NCBI RefSeq assembly: GCF_004355005.1 | Contig: NZ_SMSJ01000039.1 | Coordinates: 1 to 54,772, forward strand | From: Dankookia rubra | GTDB lineage: Bacteria > Pseudomonadota > Alphaproteobacteria > Acetobacterales > Acetobacteraceae | DNA length: 54,772 nt | Direction: 5' to 3' | In this document: one piece after another, positions 9,860 through 16,628 of the stretch | Layout: every line of letters begins with the position of its first letter | How positions within the stretch are numbered: position 1 is the stretch's first letter | Notes under the pieces: generated by a model | Told to the model about the DNA's origin: nothing | Seen by the model: the letters and a program-made list of their open reading frames with translations, nothing else | The model's database searches: none | Made by a program: the position numbers and the translations under genes

Positions 9860-10153
9860 CTATTGCCGCCGCGCTTCCCCGGTGCGGCGGCCTGCCGGGT
9901 CGTAGGCGCGGGTGGTCTCGCCGCGGGTCTCGGCCCTGCCGGCGCTGCGGCCGCTGCTGTCGTAGAACCGCGTGGTGCCGTCCCGGGTCTCGGCCCGGCC
10001 GGCCGCGCGGCCGGCGCTGTCGTAGAACCGGGTGGTGCCGTCCCGGCTCTCCTGCCGCCCGGTCGCCCGGCCGGCGGCATCATAGGTCCGCCACGTCTCC
10101 TGCGCCGCCACGGGCCCTGCCAGCATCGCCAGCATCAGGACGAACCGCCACAT
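9860..10153 (-). CDS. Small secreted protein with 20-residue YD..GR repeats
   Basis: 97 residues with a clear signal peptide (MWRFVLMLAMLAGPVAAQE). The mature part is almost entirely four tandem units of about 20 residues, each starting with (T/F/A)YD..GR..GR.E.R and ending GTTR, resembling short RHS/YD-type repeats. The DNA repeats with a period of exactly 60 bases. It starts five bases after the DUF1178 gene, so the two are probably cotranscribed. Function unknown; an exported repeat protein that may bind surface sugars or metal is only a guess. Confidence 0.75.
   Translation of the reverse strand: MWRFVLMLAMLAGPVAAQETWRTYDAAGRATGRQESRDGTTRFYDSAGRAAGRAETRDGTTRFYDSSGRSAGRAETRGETTRAYDPAGRRTGEARRQ
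9901..10090 (-). repeat. 60-bp tandem repeat inside the secreted YD-repeat gene
   Basis: Three successive 60-base blocks plus a partial fourth share the frame cgtagaaccg.gtggtgccgtcccg and encode the 20-residue units. The exact 60-base period and the near-identical middle blocks suggest recent duplication within the gene. Confidence 0.8.
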
Positions 10154-10158
10154 CGGCC

Positions 10159-10653
10159 TCACCCGTCGGCGCGCGGCACCCAGGGCAGGCGGGCGATCTC
10201 GATGCCCTCCTCCTGCAGCGCCTCGGTATCGGCCTCCGAGGCCTCGCCGTAGATGCCGCGGCGGTCGCTCTCGCCGCGGTGCATCTTGCGCGCCTCCTCG
10301 GCGAAGCCGGGGCCGACATAGTCGCAGTGCTTCTCGATCTCGGCCCGCATGCGCTGGAGCAGCGCCACGACCTGGGCCGGCACCGGGCCGGCTGCGGCCT
10401 GGCTGCTGCCCGGCGGCGGCAGGGGCGGCGGGGCAGCGAGGGTCGGGGCCGGCGGCGGCGCCTCGACCTCCTTCGCCCGGGCGCGGCCCTTCCTTGGAAT
10501 GGCAGGGGCCATCAGCCGCTTCGTCACCTCGGTGCCGCCACAGACCGGGCATTCCACGAAACCGGCCTTGGCCTGGGCCTCGAAGCCGGCACTGTCCTTG
10601 AACCAGCCGTCGAATTCGTGTCCGGCGGTGCAGCGTAAGTCGTAATGGATCAT
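10159..10653 (-). CDS. DUF1178 family protein
   Basis: 164-residue cytoplasmic protein of the alphaproteobacterial/betaproteobacterial DUF1178 family, function unknown. It starts MIHYDLRC..GHEFDGWF and has a probable zinc site from Cys8, His12, Cys35 and Cys38 (CPVCGG). A Pro/Ala-rich linker (about 55-85) separates this from a conserved C-terminal region with EIEKHCDYVGPGFAEEARKMH and GIYGEAS. The start is the ATG matching the family N-terminus, with a purine-rich GGGG in front. A near-consensus TATAAT and a CIRCE-like operator lie upstream, so heat-shock control by HrcA is possible. Confidence 0.88.
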   Translation of the reverse strand: MIHYDLRCTAGHEFDGWFKDSAGFEAQAKAGFVECPVCGGTEVTKRLMAPAIPRKGRARAKEVEAPPPAPTLAAPPPLPPPGSSQAAAGPVPAQVVALLQRMRAEIEKHCDYVGPGFAEEARKMHRGESDRRGIYGEASEADTEALQEEGIEIARLPWVPRADG

Positions 10654-10697
10654 CCCAAGCTTTCCCCGGGTCCCGGCGAGGCCGGGGCACCAACCCG

Positions 10698-10705
10698 TCA
10701 TTATA
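10698..10705 (-). promoter_or_regulatory. TATAAT -10 element of the DUF1178 promoter (predicted)
   Basis: On the minus strand the sequence GCCTATAATG holds a perfect TATAAT about 45 bases before the DUF1178 start and just downstream of the CIRCE-like operator. No good -35 TTGACA is seen at 16-18 bases; the CCTATAAT context would also suit an RpoH-type -10. The position makes it the likeliest promoter in this gap. Confidence 0.5.
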
Positions 10706-10707
10706 GG

Positions 10708-10734
10708 CAAGCACTCACGCTTGGGGAGTGCCAA
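10708..10734 (-). promoter_or_regulatory. CIRCE-like HrcA operator
   Basis: Minus strand reads TTGGCACTC, nine bases, then GAGTGCTTG. The CIRCE consensus is TTAGCACTC-N9-GAGTGCTAA; both hexamer cores (GCACTC, GAGTGC at 10726-10731 and 10711-10716) and the nine-base spacer are exact, with three mismatches in the outer triplets. It overlaps the region just upstream of the TATAAT of the DUF1178 gene. CIRCE is normally found before groESL, dnaKJ or hrcA, none of which is here. Confidence 0.65.
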
Positions 10735-10777
10735 CCCCTTTCCGAGCCGTAAAGAGTGCGGGCGCCGCCCGGTGCGG

Positions 10778-11035
10778 TCAGGCCGCCAGCAGCGGGTCCA
10801 GCTTTCCTGCGCGTTCCAGCGCCATCAACTCGTCCGACCCGCCGATCGCGGTGCCGTCGATGAAGATCTGCGGCACCGTGGTGCGGCCGCCGGACCGCGC
10901 GATGGCGTCCTTGCGGGCCTGCGAGCCATGCGGCGCGTCCAGTTCCTCGAAGGTGATGCCCTTCTTGCCGAGCAGCGCCTTGGCGCGCTCGCAATAGGGG
11001 CAGAAGACGGTGGTGTAGATTTCAACCTTGGCCAT
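10778..11035 (-). CDS. grxC: Glutaredoxin 3 (dithiol)
   Basis: 85-residue thioredoxin-fold oxidoreductase that reduces disulfides and glutathionylated proteins using glutathione. The CPYC active site is at 12-15, the cis-proline and glutathione-binding TVPQIFI at about 54-60, and GGSDEL near 65-70 completes the family pattern. Length is standard. It lies upstream of the DUF1178 gene with the CIRCE-like element between them and may be in the same regulatory neighbourhood. Confidence 0.95.
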   Translation of the reverse strand: MAKVEIYTTVFCPYCERAKALLGKKGITFEELDAPHGSQARKDAIARSGGRTTVPQIFIDGTAIGGSDELMALERAGKLDPLLAA

Positions 11036-11077
11036 GTCCGGCAGTTTGGTCCGACGGAAGCCGCGGTCAAGCACCCG

Positions 11078-11260
11078 TCACGGCACCGCGAGCAGCAGGG
11101 TGATGACTGGGCTTGCCAGCAGGAAGGCGATGGCAAGCATGGTCAACAGCCGGGCCGGCGGTTCCTCGCGGCCCGCGCCGATGCGCCGGTGCCGGGCCGG
11201 CAGGGCGAAGGGGGATGGCACACCAGTGCCTGGTCCGGTGCCTTGGGTGATCGGTGACAT
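11078..11260 (-). CDS. Small membrane-anchored protein, 60 residues, unknown
   Basis: An ATG with AGGAGG four bases upstream opens a 60-codon frame that starts MSPITQGTGPG, has a basic middle (RHRRIGAGREEPPARLL) and ends in a hydrophobic helix (TMLAIAFLLASPVITLLLAV) typical of a C-terminal tail anchor. Not recognised as a family. The strong ribosome site and the helix support it as real. The frame could extend upstream, but with atypical Arg/Ala/Pro composition. Confidence 0.5.
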   Translation of the reverse strand: MSPITQGTGPGTGVPSPFALPARHRRIGAGREEPPARLLTMLAIAFLLASPVITLLLAVP

Positions 11261-11443
11261 GCGGCCTCCTGCTGCCTGTCGGGGGCGGACAGCGTCGCGC
11301 GGGAGGGTGAAGCGGCGGTGAAGCGGCGCGGCCCCGGCCGGGGGAGCCCGGGATCGCGCAGCGCCGGCCACCGACGCCCGGACTGCCCGCCGCAGCATGC
11401 AGACAGGGCGATATAACCAAAACGTGAATGGCACGGCATCGCC

Positions 11444-12184
11444 TCAACGCGGCGCCTCCAGCCGCGGGTCCGGCACCCTGGCCGCCGCCAGCACGTCGAC
11501 CGCCGCGGCGCCTGCCGCGAGCAGCGCCCGGGCGCAGGCCTCGGCGGTGGCGCCGGAGGTCATGACGTCATCCACCAGCAGCACCCGCCGCCCGCCGATG
11601 CGCGCTGCGCCGCGGGAGGAGACGATGAAGGCGCCTTCCAGCAGAGCCGCCCGCTCGGCCGCGCCGCGATCGCCGAGCGCCGGGGTCGGCCGGCTGCGCC
11701 GCAGCAAATCGGGGAGATGCGGGATGCCGGCGCGCCGGGCGAGCCGGGCAGCAAGCAGCGCCGCCTGGTTGTAGCGGCGCGCCAGCAGCCGCCGCCAATG
11801 CAGCGGCACCGGGGTGACCAGGTCCGCCCGTTCCAGCAGCGCCGCCCCGGCGCGGGCCATGTGGCGCGCCAGCGGGGCGGCGAAGTCGGTGCGGTCGGCA
11901 TGCTTGAAGGGCAGCACCAGCCGCTGCGCCCCGGCATCGTAGCGCAGCGCGGCCCGCGCCGCCTCGAAGGCCGGCGGCCGCGCCGCGCAGCCGGGGCAGT
12001 CCGGCCCGGCGCCCGCATGTGGGAAGGGCACGCCGCAGCGCCGGCAGAGCGGGGCGGTGACGAAGGACAGCGTGCCGAAGCAGGCGGCGCAGAGGCTGCC
12101 TTGGAGATCGACCGCCGCGTCGCAGGTCAGGCAATGCGGCGGCAGCACCGCGTCGAGCGCCGCCAGGCCGAGCCGCCGCAGCAT
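11444..12184 (-). CDS. comF: ComF-family phosphoribosyltransferase-like protein
   Basis: 246 residues. The N-terminus has a double zinc ribbon (Cys18, Cys21, Cys33, Cys36, then CRRCG and CPGC) and the C-terminus has a PRTase domain with the PRPP loop VLLVDDVMTSGATA at 201-214. ComF-type proteins are linked to DNA uptake in naturally competent bacteria; in alphaproteobacteria the role is less defined. It has the family's normal length and stands alone here, upstream of a short intergenic region with a perfect palindrome. Confidence 0.9.
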   Translation of the reverse strand: MLRRLGLAALDAVLPPHCLTCDAAVDLQGSLCAACFGTLSFVTAPLCRRCGVPFPHAGAGPDCPGCAARPPAFEAARAALRYDAGAQRLVLPFKHADRTDFAAPLARHMARAGAALLERADLVTPVPLHWRRLLARRYNQAALLAARLARRAGIPHLPDLLRRSRPTPALGDRGAAERAALLEGAFIVSSRGAARIGGRRVLLVDDVMTSGATAEACARALLAAGAAAVDVLAAARVPDPRLEAPR

Positions 12185-12240
12185 CAGCCCCGCGCCCCAA
12201 GGACACGAAAGACCGGGCAGACGGCATTCTCCCCGAACGC

Positions 12241-12354
12241 CTCATCTATTCTTGCGAGTTGGCATATGCCGCGCGGCATATGCCGGATTCGAGAAAAGGA
12301 ATGGAGGGGATTGGGGAGGGAATGCTTTTCCCTTCCCAAGCTTGCTTTCCTGCC
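12241..12354 (+). repeat. Dispersed repeat element, copy A
   Basis: About 112 bases that match a second copy at 53055-53164. Shared blocks are CTCATCTATT at the start, GCCGCGC.GC and ATGCCGGA.TC in the middle, AAAAGGA.GG, and GGGGAGGGAAT.CTTTTCCCT ending in AGCTTGC. The last block folds as a hairpin (GGGAGGGAA with TTCCCTTCCC, one bulge). No coding potential is evident. It fills most of the gap between comF and the rhodanese gene. Confidence 0.7.
12261..12284. repeat. Perfect 24-bp palindrome
   Basis: The sequence GGCATATGCCGC followed by its exact reverse complement GCGGCATATGCC. It lies inside repeat copy A, at the place where copy B has a different, less symmetrical sequence, so the palindrome is specific to this copy. 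It could be a protein-binding operator, a hairpin, or the target for an element such as a REP-type sequence. Confidence 0.8.
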
Positions 12355-12375
12355 GTGCGGCGCGGTCAATCCCAC

Positions 12376-13962
12376 CTAGACTTGGCCGAACCGCGCGTCG
12401 CCGTCCCGCGCGACCTCGTGCACCAGGTCGATCTCCCAGGAGAGGTACTCGCGCATCGCCGCCTCCACCCCGTCGTTGCGGTCATAGGGGCGGAGGTAGA
12501 CGTCGATGCAGTCGGCATCCTCCGGGTCGCGGCGGTTGGCCTCCAGCGGCAGGCCGGCCGCCTTCCAGGCGGCGAGGCCGCCGGCCAGCAGCGCGACGGG
12601 GCCGCGGCCGAGCGCCTCGAGCTCCGGCACCGCCAGCCGGCCGATCGCCGCGTCCGGAGCGACGACCACGATCCGCCTGGCCGGGTCGAGCCGCGGCCGC
12701 AGCGCCGCCAGCCGGGTCCGCACGCCCCAGAGCGCGCCGGGCGGATGCCCTTCGCGGAAATCGAGCGAGCGGGTGAGCTGGACCACCTGCGCCGTCCCGG
12801 CGGCCAGCGCCGCGGCGAGGTCCTTCGGCGAGACGCTGGCGGGCGACAGCGCCGCAGCCTCAGGGCAATCGGGCTGCCAGGACCCAGTCTCGAGCGGGCC
12901 GGCGAGGCCATCGGTCAGGACGTACACCTCCCAGCCGCCGAGCTGGCGCAGCCAGCCGCCGGTCATCCGGGCGCGGACGCCGGTGTCGTCCACCAGCACC
13001 ACCCGGGCGCCGCGCACCGCTATCCAGTTGTCGCTGCCCTGGACCAGTTGCCCGCCCGGCGCCATCCGGCTGCCGGCCAGGTGCCCGGCCAGGTATTCCT
13101 CGGGGTCGCGGACATCCAGCACATGCGTGGTGCGGTTGGCATCGGCCAGCATCGCCGGCAGCGCCGCGCGGTCGATGGTCCTCACTCCCCAGCGGTCGGC
13201 GAAGGCCGTGGCGCGCGCCAGCGCCGTCGCCAGGCTGGCCGGCGTGCCGCGCGGGAAGCTGGCGGACCTGCCGCGGTCGCAGGAGAAGCCGGCCAGCTCC
13301 CAGCCCATGGTGCCGTTGCGCAGCGCGACCACCTTGTTCGGCACGCCGGCGCTGCGCAGGCTCTCGGCGCCCATGATGCTGCGGGTCCGGCCGGCACAGT
13401 TCACCACGATGGTGGTGTCCGCCGAGGGCACCATGTCGCCGATCCGGTAGACCAGCTCGCCGCCGGGGACGTCGATCGCGCCGGGGATGGACATGCGGTG
13501 GAACTCGTCCATCGGGCGGCTGTCGAGCACGACCATGTCCTGGCCGCCCTCCATCATGGCCTTCAGCTCGCCGGGATCGACCGAGGGGGTTTGGTACTGG
13601 TGCTCCACCCACTCGCCGAAGGCCTTGGAGGGCACGTTCACCCCGGAGAACAACACGTAGCCGGCCGCCGCCCAGGCCCTGGTGCCGCCCGCCAGCACGG
13701 AAACGTCGGTGCAGCCCATCGCCTTGAGCGTCTTGGCCAGCGTCTCCGCCAGCCCACCCTCCCCGCCATCGACGCAGCAGATCCGCACGCCGGGGCGCGG
13801 CAGGATCGCCCGTGCCCGCAGCTCGGCCCGCGACAGGGCGCAGGGATTGGCCCAGAACAAATGCGACCTGCCGAACTCGCCATCCTCCCGCGCATCGAGG
13901 ATCGCCAGTTCCTGCCCATCCCCGATCCAGGCCTTCAGCGCCGGCGCGTCGATTGTCCGCAT
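12376..13962 (-). CDS. Four-domain rhodanese-like sulfurtransferase
   Basis: 528 residues made of four successive rhodanese folds. Domain 1 (about 1-105) has Cys63 in the ICCVDGGEGG loop; domain 2 (about 125-230) has a canonical active-site loop VVNCAGRTRS with Cys189; domain 3 (about 260-365) has VLVDDTGVRA with Asp in place of Cys; domain 4 (about 385-485) has VVVAPDAAIG, also without Cys. The LDVRDPEEYLAGHL and LDSRPMDEFHRMSIPGA motifs confirm the fold. It should transfer sulfane sulfur in the cytoplasm (no signal peptide), with the last two domains structural. Monocistronic here. Confidence 0.88.
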   Translation of the reverse strand: MRTIDAPALKAWIGDGQELAILDAREDGEFGRSHLFWANPCALSRAELRARAILPRPGVRICCVDGGEGGLAETLAKTLKAMGCTDVSVLAGGTRAWAAAGYVLFSGVNVPSKAFGEWVEHQYQTPSVDPGELKAMMEGGQDMVVLDSRPMDEFHRMSIPGAIDVPGGELVYRIGDMVPSADTTIVVNCAGRTRSIMGAESLRSAGVPNKVVALRNGTMGWELAGFSCDRGRSASFPRGTPASLATALARATAFADRWGVRTIDRAALPAMLADANRTTHVLDVRDPEEYLAGHLAGSRMAPGGQLVQGSDNWIAVRGARVVLVDDTGVRARMTGGWLRQLGGWEVYVLTDGLAGPLETGSWQPDCPEAAALSPASVSPKDLAAALAAGTAQVVQLTRSLDFREGHPPGALWGVRTRLAALRPRLDPARRIVVVAPDAAIGRLAVPELEALGRGPVALLAGGLAAWKAAGLPLEANRRDPEDADCIDVYLRPYDRNDGVEAAMREYLSWEIDLVHEVARDGDARFGQV

Positions 13963-14034
13963 GGCATTTCCCTCCCCCGTTTCGCCGGCCAGCCTACTCC
14001 CGCGGGCGGGACGGCGACAAAGGGGCGGGGAACA

Positions 14035-14928
14035 TCACAGCAGCCCCTCCTGGCGCAGCGAGACGTGCCGGCCGTTGCCGATGATGATGTGGTCGTGCAG
14101 CACGATGCCGAAGACCGTGGCGGCGGCCTTGATCTCCCCGGTCATCTCGACATCGGCGCGGGACGGGGTGGGGTCGCCGCTCGGGTGGTTGTGCACCAGG
14201 ATCATGGCGGTGGCCTGCAGCTCCAGCGCCCGCTTCACCACCTCCCGCGGGTAGACCGGGGTGTGGTTGACCGTGCCCCTGCCCTGCACCTCATCGGCGA
14301 TCAGCCGGTTGCGGGTATCGAGGAAGAGCACGTGCACCTCCTCCACCCGCTCCCGCGCCAGGTGGACGGTCAGGTAGTCGATCAGCCGGTCCCAGGAGTT
14401 CAGCACGAAGGTCTGCTTGATCTCCTCCCGCGCCAGGCGGAAGGCGGCGGCCTGCACGGTCTTCAGCGCCGCGACCCCGGCATCGCCCAGCCCCTCCACC
14501 CCGCGCAGCTCGATCGGCGGGGCGGCGATGGCATTGGCGAAGCTGCCGAAGCGGGCCAGCAGGGCGCGGGCGATCGGCTTGGTGTCGCGCCGCGGCAGGG
14601 CGAGGAACAGCACCATCTCCAGCAGCTCATGGTCCAGCACCGCTTCCGGCCCGGCGACCAGCAGGCGCTGGCGCATCCGGGCGCGGTGGCCGAGATGGCC
14701 GGGGGGCTCCTCTGCTTCCTCGGCGCCGTCGGGCAGCAGGCCGGGCAGCCGGGGCGCGGGGAGGGAGCGGCGGCGGGGCGTAGCAGGCGTCCGGGGCGCG
14801 CGCACCGGCTCTGGCAGGGACAGCAACCGGGACAGGCCGGCATCGGACAGCCCGGCGGGGGGCCCTTTCACGGCATCGGCCTTGCGCATGACATACCCGT
14901 TCCCGGACTGCACATGATGCGAAATCAT
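14035..14928 (-). CDS. radC: RadC-family JAB/MPN-domain protein
   Basis: 297 residues. The C-terminal JAB1/MPN metalloprotease-like domain carries the zinc motif H246-N-H248-PSGD...S-R-A-D259. Upstream is a helix-hairpin-helix-like region (about 80-160: LLEMVLFLALPRRDTKPIARALLARFGSF). The first 70 residues are Pro/Arg-rich and low complexity; an internal ATG at codon 14 is an alternative start. RadC was first linked to DNA repair, but its function is unsettled and it is often found in mobile DNA contexts. Confidence 0.9.
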   Translation of the reverse strand: MISHHVQSGNGYVMRKADAVKGPPAGLSDAGLSRLLSLPEPVRAPRTPATPRRRSLPAPRLPGLLPDGAEEAEEPPGHLGHRARMRQRLLVAGPEAVLDHELLEMVLFLALPRRDTKPIARALLARFGSFANAIAAPPIELRGVEGLGDAGVAALKTVQAAAFRLAREEIKQTFVLNSWDRLIDYLTVHLARERVEEVHVLFLDTRNRLIADEVQGRGTVNHTPVYPREVVKRALELQATAMILVHNHPSGDPTPSRADVEMTGEIKAAATVFGIVLHDHIIIGNGRHVSLRQEGLL

Positions 14929-15316
14929 AGCGATCGGGGCGGTTTCGTCTACGAAAAGACGATGCGGCTTGGCGGACCTCCGAGGCGCGGGGCTAAGGGC
15001 CGAAAATCACGAATCCAGATGCAATAACGGCGGTAGCTGCAACGGCCGTGCCGAGCCGGATGAGCAACGGGAAGATAAGAAAAGGTGCAAATGACACAGG
15101 ATCGAATACAATGGCGTTTCTATGAGGTGAGACATATTATGCCTACAAAACAACTATTGTAATTATGCATCTAAAGTTGGGGCATGACGCACACGTTTGG
15201 GCGAGAAGATGCGACAAGGATGCGGGGCTTGCGGCATCGCAAGGTCAGCACGCGGCGAGAGCAGAAAATACGGCCAGAGCAGAGACCAGCTCTTGCTCAG
15301 ACCAGGGAGAAGATGC
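14929..15316. other. 388-base intergenic region with an AT-rich island
   Basis: Between radC (minus) and the lipoprotein gene (plus). Bases about 15080-15180 are much richer in A and T than anything around them (for example ACAAAACAACTATTGTAATTATG). This stretch must hold the divergent promoters; no clear -35/-10 pair could be assigned. A 23-codon ORF is embedded in it. The composition suggests foreign or regulatory DNA. Confidence 0.6.
15091..15162 (+). CDS. Possible 23-residue small ORF in the AT-rich island
   Basis: ATG at 15091 with AAAGGTG close upstream, ending at TAA. It uses codons that are rare elsewhere in this window (ATA, AGA, ACA, CTA, TTG). The peptide starts MTQDRIQWRFYEVRHIM and is mixed hydrophilic and basic. 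With this length it may be chance; listed because the composition differs from the surroundings. Confidence 0.2.
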   Translation: MTQDRIQWRFYEVRHIMPTKQLL

Positions 15317-15628
15317 ATGCAGTATCGTTTCGCCGTGGGCCTCGTGGTGGTCGGCCTCAGCCTGGCCGGCTGCACGAAGCCGCAGGCGCCCCGCACGGCG
15401 CCGCCCATGGCCGGCACGGCCGCGGGCGCCTGCGACGATCCGATGTCCGCCGCGGCCCGGGATCGGGCTGGTGGCGGCTGCCCGGTCGGTGCCACCCAGG
15501 GCACGGCGCGGATCGCCGGCTGCGATGTGGGCGGCCCGCAGGTTGCCTATCGTGGCACGCCCATGGGCACAGCGGGCGACCCGAACCGGCGTCTCGGCCA
15601 GTATGGCATGCAGCAGAGTTGCCCCTGA
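15317..15628 (+). CDS. Small lipoprotein, 103 residues, unknown
   Basis: Starts MQYRFAVGLVVVGLSLAGC with a clear lipobox, so Cys19 should be lipidated. The mature part has two cysteine-containing segments ([23 protein letters not shown] and IAGCDVGGPQVAYRGTPMG region) and an Asn-Arg-Arg-Leu tail ending in QQSCP. GGGAGA precedes the ATG at ribosome-site distance. A longer frame from 15197 adds an unconvincing N-terminus. Probably an envelope protein; no family recognised. Confidence 0.7.
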   Translation: MQYRFAVGLVVVGLSLAGCTKPQAPRTAPPMAGTAAGACDDPMSAAARDRAGGGCPVGATQGTARIAGCDVGGPQVAYRGTPMGTAGDPNRRLGQYGMQQSCP

Positions 15629-15667
15629 CGAAGTCGGCGGCCGCACGGCATCGCCGCGGGTGACGCT

Positions 15668-15690
15668 GTCCGGGAGGGAACCTCCCGGAC
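15668..15690. terminator. Hairpin between convergent lipoprotein and map genes
   Basis: GTCCGGGAGG, loop GAA, CCTCCCGGAC: a perfect ten-base stem. It lies between two convergent genes and is symmetrical, so it could serve both directions. There is no T run on either side, so the terminator role is inferred from position. Confidence 0.6.
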
Positions 15691-15703
15691 AGACCCCACC
15701 GGA

Positions 15704-16510
15704 TCAGCCGCCGTAGGGCGGCCGGTGCAGCCCGGCGGGGGAATAGGTAAAGACCTCGCACCCCGTCTCGGTCACCCCCACCATGTGCTCGAACTGCGCC
15801 GAAAGGCTGCGGTCGCGGGTCACGGCGGTCCAGCCGTCGTCGAGGATCTTCACGTCGGGACGGCCGGCATTCACCATCGGCTCGATGGTGAAGAACATCC
15901 CGGGCTTCAGCACCGGGCCTTCGCCGGGGCGGCCGAAATGCAGCACGTTCGGCGGCTCGTGGAAGCGGCGGCCGATGCCGTGGCCGCAGAAGTCGCGCAC
16001 CACCGAGAAGCGGTGCCGCTCGACGAAGACCTGGATGGCATGGCCGATGTCGCCGAGCGTCGCGCCGGGCTTCACCGCGGCGACGCCGAGCATCAGCGAT
16101 TCATAGGTGACGTCGAGCAGCAGCCGCGACTTGGTCGAGGCATTGCCGGCGACGTACATCCGGCTGGTATCGCCGTGCCAGCCATCGAGGATGACGGTGA
16201 CGTCGATGTTGACGATGTCGCCATCGGCCAGCACGCGCTCGCCCGGGATGCCGTGGCAGACGACGTGGTTGATCGAGGTGCAGATCGATTTGGGGTAGCC
16301 GCGGTAGCCGAGCGGCGCCGGCGTCGCCCCGGCGGCAAGGATGTGCTCGTGGCACAGCCGATCCAGCTCCGCGGTGGTGACGCCGGGGCGGACATGCGGG
16401 GTGATCTTGTCGAGGGTTTCGGCGGCCAGTTGGCCAGCCCGGCGCATGCCGTCGAAATCCCCGGGGGAATGGATGGTGATGCGGCGTGAATCGCCGCCCT
16501 GCTGATCCAT
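15704..16510 (-). CDS. map: Type I methionine aminopeptidase
   Basis: Removes N-terminal methionine from new proteins. The 268-residue product has the pita-bread fold motifs: YPKSICTSINHVVCHGIP (substrate-side His), NIDVTVILDGWHGDTSRMY with the two metal aspartates, CGHGIGRRFHEPPNVLHF with a metal His, and MFFTIEPMV with a metal Glu. Ends in the usual GCEVFTYSPAG. The ATG giving MDQQGGDSRRI was chosen; upstream codons are open but have no homology character. Confidence 0.95.
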   Translation of the reverse strand: MDQQGGDSRRITIHSPGDFDGMRRAGQLAAETLDKITPHVRPGVTTAELDRLCHEHILAAGATPAPLGYRGYPKSICTSINHVVCHGIPGERVLADGDIVNIDVTVILDGWHGDTSRMYVAGNASTKSRLLLDVTYESLMLGVAAVKPGATLGDIGHAIQVFVERHRFSVVRDFCGHGIGRRFHEPPNVLHFGRPGEGPVLKPGMFFTIEPMVNAGRPDVKILDDGWTAVTRDRSLSAQFEHMVGVTETGCEVFTYSPAGLHRPPYGG

Positions 16511-16628
16511 GGTGCTCGGCTGTCTCTGGCGGGAGTGAATGGGCGTCAACATGCGCGTGGGTGTCGCGGGAAGCAAGCGCGGGGCGGTCGCGCGGGTTGC
16601 GAACCGTACACGGTTCTGCAAGGTGCCT

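Noticed and set aside
9901-10090. CRISPR array
   Set aside because: The 60-base repeat is in frame, contiguous and coding, with no spacers.
14929-15316. tRNA or other stable RNA in the AT-rich gap
   Set aside because: No cloverleaf, CCA end or T-loop-like sequence was found; no tRNA is convincing anywhere in the window.
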